64,000 nt of DNA from Oscheius onirici (taxonomy: Eukaryota; Nematoda; Chromadorea; Rhabditida; Rhabditidae): positions 8,370,001 to 8,434,000 of the forward strand of contig OW051471.1 of assembly GCA_932521025.1 (NCBI GenBank), written 5' to 3'. The notes under the pieces were generated by a model, which saw nothing but the letters and a program-made list of their open reading frames with translations, made no database searches and had not been told where the DNA came from. Numbering within the stretch: position 1 is the stretch's first letter; every line of letters starts with the position of its first letter. A program made the position numbers and the translations under genes. Of this stretch, positions 12,401 to 22,782 are shown piece by piece.

Positions 12401-13889
12401 AGCCGTAGATGTTGGCCAAGTCGACGTCGCCTTCCTTGAGACCAGTATCTTTGATTTTGTCCAAGAAGGGAGCGATGATCGAGTTGTCGAAAGAGTTTAC
12501 GTCGTCGATCTGAAATTTTCTTTGTGCGTTTTACTTATTTGCTACGATCTCTGAAAACATTGGTCACTGGAGAATGGACACGAGAATTTCAAACATACAA
12601 TGATAGTATTGGCATACTGATCCTTGACTTTCTGCAGCATTTCTCCGTCAGTTCCAATCCATGGAGTCACGTCCTTGGCGCCATCCTGAACTCTTCTTTA
12701 TGACTGAAAACATAAGTCAAAAAACCTGTAGCCATGGAAGAACGTAGACAAACTCGTTGACACTCATTCCAACTTGGTTCGCGGCTGTCAAGAATTCCCG
12801 AGATGTTTCTCTTGTGTTCGAAAAGAGACAGATGATGACTGCAAATGGTTGGGTGCACTGAGTGATCTTAACTCACTTCGAGCAGTATTTTTCAGTTCTT
12901 GCATCAGACCAGAGTTCAGCATGGCCTTTCCGTCCGCGTACTCATCGAACATAATCTTCTTCACTACTGTAATCTTTCTCGCATGGAAGACCTAGACACG
13001 TTCTTTTTTTCTACGCAAGTATAAAACCTCTTCGAAAGCGTAGACTCTGTCATAGGCTACAGTACCCGTGTTCGTTACGATTGCAATTTTCTGCCAGCCG
13101 TAATGTCGCAACAGAGCACATGTGGCCTCGGCAATGGAATTGGTCGAGCGCATGGAGATCCGAGACAGTGTGGGATAAGCATTTTTGTCAGCCAGAGCAT
13201 TGGAAGCAGCCATGTATCCGATAATTGGTAGGTTCCAGAAAGCCTGAATTATTCGAATCTAGGAGATCTTTTCGCTCAAAACTACCGCCATTCGGGCAAC
13301 AGCGTCCATTTCGGCGTTACAGTAGGGTCCAATAAAGGCTTTCACCTAATTCTTTGTCTTATTGGAAAAGATTTCGGTTACTTTTTGAAGATGGTACATG
13401 TCGGCAGCAACGGCAACTCCCTCGTAGCTCTCCCCACATCCATTTTGACTCACAATTTCAACGTCGAAATCATCGTCGAAGATTCCTTCCTGACGGAGCG
13501 ACGTGTGCGACACTTCTAAAACCATCCTTTCTAAAATTCGTTATCGTAAATATGATCGATGTTTGAGCTCTAGCAGCAGAGAAATAGAGTCCAAAATGTT
13601 TTTTTCTAATTTCGTTCACATTTTTTTTCGGTCAACATACCCAAAACCCGAACATCATTCCGTAGAGCGTTCAGAGCTCCAATATGACCGATTTTCACGC
13701 GAATTCTTCCTTAAATATTAGAGTTTCTTCAAAATGCATAAATTTACCTTCTTTGTCGTACAGACCCTCGGAATTGTTGGTGAGAATCGGGTTGTACTTG
13801 TCGTGCTCCTCGCTCAGGATGGTCGAATTGTCCTCGGCTGCCTGGACCAGGAGCCAGAAGATTGGTAGGAATAGGTACATTAGCCGCAT
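9482..13889 (-). CDS. gcy: Receptor-type guanylyl cyclase
   Basis: Large gene of about 18 exons for a single-pass receptor guanylyl cyclase, which makes cGMP in sensory neurons. Order on the minus strand: signal peptide [17 protein letters not shown]; an ANF-receptor-like ectodomain beginning [15 protein letters not shown] and including [20 protein letters not shown] and [10 protein letters not shown]; a membrane helix ([18 protein letters not shown], about 11850); a kinase-homology domain with [17 protein letters not shown], where DFG is replaced by DYG and no HRD is seen, so a pseudokinase; a linker; then the cyclase domain. The cyclase domain keeps the metal Asp residues ([12 protein letters not shown]) and the guanine-selecting Glu and Cys ([26 protein letters not shown]). 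It ends [12 protein letters not shown] plus a Gln/Ser-rich tail. The kinase-homology segment is reminiscent of the thermosensory gcy-8/18/23 group, from memory only. Confidence 0.92.
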
Positions 13890-14309
13890 CTACCAGTTGA
13901 GGACGTGGAGTGAGTCGCTGCCAACAGGAGCCGGATCATCCCTCTACCGTAGGAGTCGTAAGCTCTTTTGGCCGGCTATTTAGTCATACGTCTAATGGTT
14001 TGTCACTTATCCAGATTGGCTCTTCCCTTCTCAGCAAGTTTCTGTAAAATATCACAGAGAGATGATATAATTTGCAAGAAATACAACATTCCCGCAGAAA
14101 CGAAGGAAACATGTTTCGTATGTTAAAACCCACCTTTAGACATTACCCCACACAGTATTTTGTCTATCTCCAACTTTTCTAACTTAACATATACTGGCTC
14201 CGAACTACGGTCCTGCTAATAAGTTTTGGGTCCATAAAATTTTTTCTGTATGAGATATTGCAAATCGGCAACATGTCTACTTTGCGGGCCTCATAACTCG
14301 GTCATCTTT
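13890..14309. other. Upstream of receptor cyclase
   Basis: AT-rich DNA between the cyclase start and the inverted repeat. It should hold the cyclase promoter. I see no exon or named element. Confidence 0.4.
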
Positions 14310-14356
14310 TAACGTTTTAAATATTTAAAAACGGATTGGAAAGCCCTTTATCTGAT

Positions 14357-14999
14357 CTAAATAGTCAAAGAACATGTCAAAGCCGAAATCTGCTGTCTTC
14401 AATGGGTACCGAGGCCGCAACATTATGGTCTCATTTGCAAACAGACTAATGACCCTTTTGGTCACAGAATATGACTTTTTTTCACTTCTATGTTTCATAC
14501 TTGGTCAACATTAGTTACAATGAGCATATCGATGAACCAAGCAGGACTGTACTTCATTCTGGCATAACGTACACATCTGTATGATTTTGTCGTTCAAAAG
14601 TTTAAGTTCTCCCCCATTTGGTCGACAGTCAGTGAGCATTTCTTCAGAACTCACTGGATACATGAGATTTTGGACCATGATATGGGTGGGTATCATGGGT
14701 CAAGAAAATTTTCCTCAACTTTTACTTTACTGGTACCGTGAGAAACTTCTTTAACTTTTTGAACGACAAAATCATACAGATGTGTACGTTATGCCAGAAT
14801 GAAGTACAGTCCTGCTTGGTTCATCGATATGCTCATTGTAACTAATGTTGACCAAGTATGAAACATAGAAGTGAAAAAAAGTCATATTCTGTGACCAAAA
14901 GGGTCATTAGTCTGTTTGCAAATGAGACCATAATGTTGCGGCCTCGGTACCCATTGAAGACAGCAGATTTCGGCTTTGACATGTTCTGTGACTATTTAG
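14357..14999. repeat. Long near-perfect inverted repeat (243-bp arms)
   Basis: The left arm (14357-14599) and right arm (14757-14999) are reverse complements over 243 bp with no gap and a single mismatch (tcaaag against tcacag near the outer ends). The spacer is 157 bp and is not repeated. Outside the arms a weaker, indel-containing match continues for roughly 40-60 bp on both sides, for example attggaaagccc near 14335 against the complement of the bases near 15015. A transcript through it would fold into a dsRNA stem of over 240 bp. No transposase, no clear target-site duplication and no family name can be assigned. Confidence 0.95.
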
Positions 15000-15321
15000 G
15001 ACTCGCAAAGTTTTTTCCAACGCATTTTGAAAATTTTAATTTTTTTAATACCTTCACTATGAGGTAGAAAACTAGGCCTGTACAATGTTCCTACTCGGAG
15101 GCAAGTCCACTGCCTAAATACTTACTGTTCACCGTTATGTAGACAAGCCCGAGTATGCCACAAGTAGAGTCCGTTTTTTTAAAAAGACACGCCACCACAA
15201 TCCTTTTAATGAAGAGAAAAATGAGAAAATAGTAAAACTAGAATTGTTAACATCACCTATTACATTGATAAGTAGTGACTGAACGAAGAAAAGACAAACC
15301 AGCTAACATTTATTATACATT

Positions 15322-15690
15322 TTATACGTCCATGATGTAGCGAGCTGCAGTAAGATGCTGCAGCTTGATGGTCTTCATAAAGAAGTCCACGAGAAAGTCT
15401 TCAGCAGCACACTGAAGAGCCTTCTTGGCCTCGCTCGACCGCAGAATTCCGTCACGGTTGGTCGGCTGCTTGATGAGAGTGTCGAAGTGGGCTCGGAAGA
15501 TCGCCAACTCTCTTCCGTCGTCGTCGTGATGTTGAGAAGAAGTGGCTCCGTCATGGCTGGCAATGGCCTCTCCTGCACGATTGGGGACGGCGTCGAAATA
15601 TATTTCTTGATCAGTCGAGGAGAGCGACGCGGTGTGTCTCGGTAGCGTGGTTGTTTGGGGGCGACTTGAGACGAGCAATCGTCCGTCCAA
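15322..15690 (-). CDS. Orphan protein, weak histone-fold resemblance
   Basis: Open frame of 122 codons with a consistent coding look. The C-terminal half, from about residue 75 (LAIFRAHFDTLIKQ), reads ILRSSEAKKALQCAAEDFLV and then FFMKTIKL and AARYIM. The spacing resembles the histone H3 alpha-2 region (LRFQSSAVMALQEA.EAYLV..FEDTNL), but identity is low and the protein ends where H3 has IMPKDI. The N-terminal half is Ser/Thr/Arg-rich. A second frame over the first half is more basic (TPRRSPRLIKKYISTPSP) and can be joined to the histone-like part by a 34-nt intron with a weak donor (about 15561-15594). The true N-terminus is therefore uncertain, and upstream exons may exist because an acag acceptor lies just before 15709. 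It is followed by an aataaa at about 15311. Function unassigned. Confidence 0.5.
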   Translation of the reverse strand: MDGRLLVSSRPQTTTLPRHTASLSSTDQEIYFDAVPNRAGEAIASHDGATSSQHHDDDGRELAIFRAHFDTLIKQPTNRDGILRSSEAKKALQCAAEDFLVDFFMKTIKLQHLTAARYIMDV

Positions 15691-15708
15691 AAGGTCACTT
15701 GATAGAAC

Positions 15709-16033
15709 TGTGTTTCACAACGTAAGAAATCGATGGGAATTTGTCTAACATATCATGATTTATGGAAAAGACTTTAAATAAGCATGCATGTTTTGTTTAC
15801 ATAAACTTATATTTGCATTTTTAAAATGTCTAAGAAAGCGATGGAAAAGCTATTATTTTGATACAATTTTGTATTATTTCTGTGCTTCTACTGTTTACAG
15901 TATGCCTGCTATTGATCCAAATCATTAGTTTAAGTTTATCATTTCGAATTGGTATATTCAGTGTTTTTTTTTCGTCAAATTCATCGCAGCTAAAGTGACG
16001 GGACTCTTCTCTCCGACCACTACAGACAGTCTT
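15709..16033. other. Divergent intergenic
   Basis: AT-rich segment between the two small divergent orphan genes. Nothing recognised beyond short T and A runs. Confidence 0.4.
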
Positions 16034-16487
16034 ATGGCCACCTTCGACCACGAGGACGTGTCCCCTGCTGCGAGTAGTAAGTCTGCCAAGACTTACCAAG
16101 CTCTAATTCGAAAATGGGGTCGTTGTTTCGTAAGTCATTGATTTATTCTAGATATTTCCATTGATTCAGAACGTTAGAACAATTCACCAAGATGAGCTCG
16201 GAGTGCTGAAGACAAAGAAGCACAAGTCCGTCCCGATTATCTTCAGCCGTGTTCTACTCTACCACGAGACGCACCATCATATCGACCCAATCAGCTTCAA
16301 TTCTCTCCGTCCCGGCTGCCTCACCTTCGACATGACCGTCGACATTGACATCTTGAGCGAGAAGTACACTGGGGACTATGTCCATCACATTCTGGCAACC
16401 AGTCTCTGCCACAAATGCCGGATTCGTCCAGAGAGTCTTGCAGAAGTTCAGATGCCCGTCACTCTTATGACATTCCGTCATCGTTGA
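16034..16487 (+). CDS. Orphan two-exon protein
   Basis: Two exons (16034-16129 and about 16171-16487) give a protein of about 137 residues that I do not recognise. The first exon starts MATFDHEDVSPAASSKSAKT and ends WGRCF; the second contains VPIIFSRVLLYHETHHH, then LTFDMTVDIDIL and ends MPVTLMTFRHR. There is no signal peptide or membrane helix, so it is probably intracellular. The alternating hydrophobic pattern suggests beta strands, and a cluster of His with a CHKC motif (LATSLCHKCRIRP) could bind metal, which is inference only. Coding support comes from consistent GC-rich third positions and a clean 41-nt intron. A MITE begins only 73 bases after the stop, so it probably lies in or next to the 3' UTR. 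Confidence 0.6.
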
Positions 16488-16560
16488 TTGAAATGTTTAT
16501 TGATGTGTATTTTCTCGGTATATATAAAATCTATCTCCTAAGCTCAGTGTTCTCTTCGAT

Positions 16561-16809
16561 TACCGTAAGACCTCTATTAGAAGCCCCCCCCCCCCTTTCG
16601 AAAAATACGCAATTACGTACGTTTTTTTCAGATGGAAGGAGATAATTTTCATCTTCACTATTATTTTTCCTAGATAGATATTGATGCTGGCTACCAGGAA
16701 AAAATGTAAAAAAAGTGTAAAAAAATTTTCCTTCAACCCGAAAAAAATGCGTACGTAATTGCATATTTTTCGAAAGGGGAGGGGGGCTTCTAATAGAGGT
16801 TTTACGGTA
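16561..16809. mobile_element. MITE with about 60-bp terminal inverted repeats
   Basis: The ends taccgtaagacctctattag (16561) and the complement of ctaatagaggttttacggta (16790-16809) are inverted copies. They continue inward through a C-rich run, ctttcgaaaaata.gcaatt and acgtacg for about 60 bp. The element is 249 bp, starts and ends with TA (probable target-site duplication, Tc1/mariner style) and has no coding capacity. The C-run differs in length between the arms, as expected from slippage. Confidence 0.85.
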
Positions 16810-17006
16810 GTACCTTTGCCAAAAATGAATTCACTTCACAGGTCACAACAACAATGACAAGGCAAACGTCAGAGACTTCCTGAAATTGTGTGCACAAATC
16901 ATGTACAACAAACAGCTGAAATAACAATGTCAACCCCACAAAAATCAGGGTCGAACAAACATTAAAAGCTTTAAAATTGTCTACATGAAGAGCGAAGGTC
17001 GAAACC

Positions 17007-18703
17007 ATGCTACTCGTTCTTTTGTGTCTCGTCACAGTTGGAAACTCTGCTCGGATTTCTAGAACTGACAATGCTTTCATTCAATACAATTGTGGATTTC
17101 GTGATTTCTTGACTCCCGACCGTCAGAAACGTTCTATGAACACTCCAGAAGCTAAGAGAATTGAAGCTCCTTGGACCTTGGCGATTGCTAAAGTAGACAA
17201 GGGCTTTTTGAACGCGGATGCTGCTACACGTAAGTTGACTCTCATTTATTGGAAATGGGATAGCTACAGAGGTTAATAACAGTTATGTCGTCTGTACGGG
17301 GACAGTCATCAGTTTCCGCCATGTTCTGACGGCTGCTCATTGTTTCAATCACAACATCAAGTACACTTGGTAAGCAGCTTTTTACGAAAGTCTATAGAAG
17401 TTTGAATAGCTGACTTTCGACATAGATTGATGATCAATTATCTATCTTCGAATAGCACCGAGCTTTCAACATTTTCAGCCCCAAGAATGTAACGGCAGAC
17501 CGAGCTCAGTATAACGTAACAAACTTGGATAATTTCCTCCTAGTTGCCCCAGAAGTCTGCCGCAAAGGAAATTGCAGTTCCGAGATGGAGCAGCACGGAA
17601 TAAAGATCAGTCAGGTATCAATATAATTAATCAGAATAAGGTTTTCAGATTTTCATATCCGACCAGTATGTCGAAGCCAAGTGTTCACAAGCCTACAACA
17701 AGTGGCAAGGAGATATCGCCGTCATCGAGTTGGCCGAAGATCTTCGATTCTCAACCTACATTCAGCCAGCATGTGTCTCCGAAGAAATCCCCTCTTCTGG
17801 AAGTACTCTCAGCCTTTATGGCTACGGATTTGGAATAAATGAAGGCGGTGAGCACACGGATACTGGTACTCTTCGTCGACACGACAGTACGACAAAGGAC
17901 GAGTGCGTATCCATGATCGACGTCAGCCACGAAAACCTTATTTGTTCAGCTTCTCCGAGAACATCCGGATGTCCTGTCGGTTTTCATTTCTCATGGTTGA
18001 ATCCGAATATTTAGGGAGACAGTGGAGCGGGACAAATAGTCTACGATCTCGACGAAAGAGCCTATGTAGCAGCAGTAATTGTCGCTGGAAAGTGGTGCTG
18101 TCAAATTTATCAGCGGTTCAGAACAGGCACTAACTGTAGGTTTTATTATTTCGTTAAGATATAGCGTGACTCCAGCGGAAGCCGAAAACGCTAGTGTGTC
18201 CGTAAAAAAGCACGCTGCCTGGATCTGTCAAGTGTCCGGAGTTTGTCCGAGCAGTCGTCTCAGAACTGTTTCACCTCCTCCACTTTCAACAGCCAAATGT
18301 CAATCAGTTAGTAGAAAGGGGTTAAAGAGGAAAAAAGTCATTTCAGGGATATTCTTACTTTCAGGGACATTGTGCTAAACGATGTTTCAGCACTGATCAA
18401 TGTCAAGCCAATGCCACCTGTAGCAACAACACATGCTCTTGTGATGCTGTAGGTTTTATGAATATCGTCAAACGCCAGTGTCAGGAGTTTGCTTTGAGCG
18501 CCGGTCAGTGTGTTCCCAAATGCCAGATGAACTTCCAGTGTAATATGCCCAATTCATCTTGCAAACAGAATCTTTGCAAGTGTGACGAGGTAATCATTGT
18601 TTCGGAAAACTTGTACTCATGTTGTCAGGGCTACGTCTACACACTTGGACAATGTTTCCACACACATTACGACCTGGCCGATAGTGACTTTTTCGCCGCA
18701 TAG
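17007..18703 (+). CDS. Trypsin-like serine protease with EB modules
   Basis: Eight exons encode a secreted protease of about 445 residues. A signal peptide (MLLVLLCLVTVGNSA) is followed by SMNTPEAKRIEAPW, a motif shared with the paralogue at 6833-8312. The S1 catalytic residues are present: His in FRHVLTAAHC (about 17330), Asp in WQGDIAVIELAED (about 17715) and Ser in GCPGDSGAGQI, spliced across a 41-nt intron ending 18014. After the protease domain come two Cys-rich EB modules: one from GHCAKRCFSTDQC to CSCDA, the second from AGQCVPKCQMNFQC to CKCDEGYVYTLG. It ends with an acidic tail. EB modules are common in secreted nematode proteins and probably mediate protein contacts. All junctions keep frame. 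The 40-nt intron near 18137 must use the ccag acceptor at about 18176, since the nearer atatag would bring in a stop. Confidence 0.88.
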
Positions 18704-18818
18704 CTTTTGTTCGCCGAGAGATATGTTTACTGTCTGTACATGTGTTTTAAAGAAGCTAATTTTCTGTAAACTTGTCGGGTATACTTGACGGGGTCAACAG
18801 GTGATTATGACTCAGTAT

Positions 18819-20193
18819 TTTATTGAGCCTGCGTAGTTGTAATGACAAAGACTGTCGTCAGCTCGGAAAACTTTCCAAATCCTCTAAATTTTGGACGTCT
18901 GTAGGACTTGTTCATGAGGACGAGGACAATTCCGCCGCTGGTACTGAAAGACGAGACACTTGCCACAAGAAGATGTCCAACATCTGAAAAAGAGACGATA
19001 AAGACGAGAAGGAAAACTAACCAACGAATCCAAATATTTTAAAAGCGATGATAGCACAAAATAGCAGAACAGGAAATAGGACGATGCCTAATGGGACAAA
19101 AACTTGAAACATGAGCTGAACCAGGAACTTCTTTTGAAGTTTGGCTAGTCGACTGGACATGGTTCTGTTGGATATGTGTTTGTTGGTGAAGTGAATCAAG
19201 AAGTAGAGGGTTATCGCAAATGCTGTCCCGATAACAGCTATAGGAAGCAATACAAAATAAATGAGTCTTGTGCTGCTGTAGACAAGAAAGCCGGGCACTT
19301 CAAGAAGGGATGGTTTGACGCAAGAGTATTGCTGTAACTGAGAATGGAGGTAGTTACAGTTTTCACGTCATGTTTGTTTTCTATTTTGGTGATTCACCAT
19401 GGACTTTTTAGTAGATTGTTTTAAGAAAACTTTGCACTAAAGATTGTCTTTATTTACGAATGCACACAACTAGCTCTCTTTTCGTTTCTCAATATGTACT
19501 TTTTCGCAAGAATAGCAAAAGATGGTTTGTGAATGGAAATAAGAAAATTTCAAAAATTAGCTTGTACTTTGGTCATTTTGCATTAAAAATTTGAGAGAAC
19601 AGGTTTGCTTTCTCGTACTGCTCTCATTACTTTCTGATAGAGCAAAACTTACACTAGAAAACTCTTGCAACACCGTCGTTTCCTCAGTATATGCGAATAT
19701 CAATCCAATACCAGGGAGTACAGATGACGTGTACATTAGCACTATGAAGATTTGAAAATGAAACGGAATGGAACGAAGACCCCGAACTGCATTGTAGCGA
19801 TAGACAAAGAGGTGAGCCATTGTTCCCAGTGAGAAACCAATAGATAAAGCAACAAGCTCGGCCATATGCCTAGTCGGAAGAATGTATTTCAATATTCCTT
19901 CTGGGTATCCCATAGCGAAAGGAAGAAGGATTACTGGTTTGCATATGAAATTTATCTGAAAAAAATGTTGATTAGAAAAAAGTGTGTGAACTCACCGCAA
20001 CATCACTGCCCATACAGACTAGCTGATGCCACAAAAGGTACCATCTGTAGGAACTCATACTCTTTGTTGAGAGGAAAACTATACAGAAGATAACGTAGAA
20101 ATTGACTAACAAACTGCTATAGAAGATGACATCAAGTCCAATGATAAAAAGAAGAGTATTGCTTTCTTGAAGTAGGTCGGGACATTCTATCAT
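18819..20193 (-). CDS. Chemoreceptor, serpentine class H/I type
   Basis: Five-exon 7TM receptor. The N-terminus MIECPDLLQESNTLLFIIG leads into helix 1 (VIFYSSLLVNFYVIFCIVFL) and then STKSMSSYRWYLLWHQ, matching the K..M..Y+..L...Q pattern after helix 1 in Srh/Sri receptors. Later come PVILLPFAMGYPEGILKYI, an unusually polar MAELVALSIGFSLGTMAH with FVYRYNAV after helix 3, and RTMSSRLAKLQKKFLVQLMF with a C-proximal Q and PLGIVLF, as in Srh helix 6. The C-terminus has two further hydrophobic segments and a basic tail RRPKFRGFG. It probably acts in the cilia of chemosensory neurons; the ligand is unknown. Exon boundaries at about 19984, 19653 and 19337 are consistent. Class assignment within the Str superfamily is moderately sure. 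Confidence 0.8.
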
Positions 20194-20853
20194 TCTTTGT
20201 CCAAGTAAAAGGCAACATGGACTGATTGGTTGAATTGATCAGCAGGTGATAATAAAGCCCCGGAGGATGAATTATTCTCAGAATGCGTGCGGAATACTTT
20301 TGGTCGATGACCAGACAGGTGATCTCCAGATGAGACAGCGGATGGCGGCGATATCCGGACCAGGAGAGCCGACAGACAGAATTCAGCTATCAAACTGCGA
20401 AGATCTGTCAATGTTGTCGAAACAGAGATCCGAGCTCTGTCTTCAAAGCTGAAAATCCTTGTCGTTAGATTAAAAATGTTTCGTTGAATGATCAAAAATT
20501 GTTTGCAGAGAGAAGATTTACAAAATCTAGTTATACGGTATGAAATTCAGGTAGACTATCTGTTGAATCTGGTGTCTAGTCAGGCAAAATTTTTTTGAAA
20601 ATCAGTGAGCACGTTTATTGGCTCATTGTAGGTTCTTGAAAAAGAGAAAGAAGCGACCGTCGCTCGTTGTGGGGACACCGTTAGAACCACGGGATATTCA
20701 AAAAACTTTTAAAAGAGTTTTATTTGGATGCACCACTTGAAGATCATTGTTAGAATCGTTTAACCAATAATTAATTTATTTACCAATTAACGTGTCACTT
20801 TCCATTAGACATTGACTGATGACAATGTTCTTCCATCTCATATAGTTTGCATA
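20194..20853. other. Divergent promoter region
   Basis: Lies between the minus-strand receptor and the plus-strand MFS gene. It contains a possible extra minus-strand frame of low quality, but nothing I can support as an exon. Confidence 0.4.
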
Positions 20854-22676
20854 AATGTCGGGCGATTATGCAAACTGTTTTGTTCTTCTGGCTCTCGGGG
20901 TCATTTTCCGATGCAAAAACCAGCCAGCAACGTGTTAGTTCCTTCTCCAATCGGTTTCTATTCTAATATCTTTAGAAGTGCCCGGCTTGCACAGAAACAA
21001 ACACCATGGGGCTCAATTTACACCACAGCAGCCATGATGTGCTTGACAGGACTACAAAAGTCCATCTACTTGGCATCGACTTGGCCTTATGTTACCAGCA
21101 TGTATCCGGAAATCTCAATGACTCTTTTCGGCTGGGCGACGGCAGCCAACCCCCTAGGATGTGCCGTAGCTAATCCAATCTTTGGGTACTGGAATCAGAA
21201 GACAGGATCCACGATCCGGCCTCTTACAATGGGTTACTTGATATGTGCCCTGGCTAACCTCTTCTACGCCATTCTGCCAGCGGTTCCCACTTCTTTATTT
21301 CCGGCTGCACTATTCTTTTCAAGGTTTCTTATGGGATGCGGATGTGGTGGGTTGAAAAGCAGTTATTCAAAGTACAATATTTCAGCAACTCTGGTCAACC
21401 TCCGCAGCTTCGTTGCCACCGCCAGTACAAGTGACGATCGAGTGAAGGCCGTCTCAGTAGGAACAGCCGGCTACACTGCTGGATTCTCTCTGGGTCCAGG
21501 ACTACAGGTTTTCTGAAAAAACATTCTCATTTTTAAAGTCTCCAGATCTTGTTTCTTCCTCTGGGAGCTCTCGGATTCACATTTGGCCCGGTCATTCTCA
21601 ATACCTACACTGCTGCCGCCTGGTTTATGGTAATTGTGAACTTGGTCGCTCTAGTTTTCGCCAACGTTCTTCTGGTCGAGGATTATGCCGGAATTGTGTC
21701 TGATGAGGAGAAGAAAGGCTTGTTTAAAAGCTTCCTAAATATCAAAAATTCAGATGACCCATGGCTTGTGATTCCCCAATCTGACCGAACTGCCGTCTTT
21801 CTTCTCTTCCTCATCTGGTGTATCTATTCTGGATTTGCCAGTACTGAACATCTTGCTACTACTGTAACCATGGTCATGTACAATTGGAGGAGTGAAGAGG
21901 CCGTCCTCTATAACGGCTTGCTACAGACAATCAACTGTGTAGCGAACACAGCCACATATATTTTCATCGGCTCCACCAGATTCGGCAAACTGTAAGTTTC
22001 ACTTATGAGATACGGAAGTGAGGACTTTTCAGAGACAGCAGAATACATCTCGTTCTCGGGTTCCTAGCTTTTCTTGCTTTCTACACAATCCACCTTCCAC
22101 TTCCGTTCTATGATGGCCCTTTGGATCGAATTCCGCTTGTCAACGAGACGATGGTCCCAGGAGCTGGCGGCTGTTCTTGGAACTACGATTGGTGTGACAG
22201 TACTCCGAGGTAGAATACGGTTTTGTTGTGCAAAGTGTGTTTTCAGGGTGCCAAAAAACCTTTATCTGTTCGCTTTTTCTGTCCTTCTAGGCATAGGATT
22301 TCCTCTTGTTTCCCATCCTTGCTTCACTATCCTTTCACAAGTTTTGGGACCGAGAAAACAGGTAAACAAATCACACAATTCAGTTCATTTTTATTCAGGG
22401 TCTTGTCCAAGGACTGTTTGCCTTTACTGGTAACATTTATCAATTCATCACTCCGCTATCATCATCGTAAGTTTCATCCAAAAGTCAAAATAATTAAACT
22501 TCAGAATAATGTTCGAAGCGACGGGCTACGGTTACATTGTCGGTTGGCACGCCGCCCTGATCTCAATCTGTCTGGTGCTCATCTTCTGTTTCAGGAAGAG
22601 ACTCGTCCCACTTGAATTGATTCCACCATTGGGTGAAGGAAGAAAATACAAGTCGGGAACTCTGTATCGGTTTTGA
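20854..22676 (+). CDS. MFSD8-like lysosomal-type transporter (MFS)
   Basis: About seven-exon gene for a 12-helix major facilitator resembling MFSD8/CLN7. Recognisable parts: GLQKSIYLASTWPYV after helix 1; GWATAANPLGCAVANPIFGY with a downstream charged loop (helix 2 and the family motif A region); SVGTAGYTAGFSLGPGLQIL, the conserved G..G...GPG.Q of this group; SFLNIKNSDDPWLV in the central cytoplasmic loop; LGPRKQGLVQGLFAFTGNIY in helix 11. A short luminal loop holds a Cys/Trp cluster (GGCSWNYDWCDS). The start is uncertain: MSGDYANCFVLLALG (20854) joins by a 42-nt intron to SARLAQKQTPWGS, while an unspliced start at 20911 is also open. It ends GTLYRF. The family is lysosomal in animals; localisation here is inferred. 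Confidence 0.82.
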
Positions 22677-22782
22677 GAAGTAAAGTCTACCCTTTATTGT
22701 AATCATAAATCTAGCAAATACTGTTGAGTCACTTGGAGATATGCCGTATCACAATAAATGCAACATCACACGAGTATAAAGC

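Noticed and set aside
14511-14696. Open frames inside the inverted repeat
   Set aside because: They run across arm and spacer, have no splice context and no resemblance to a transposase.
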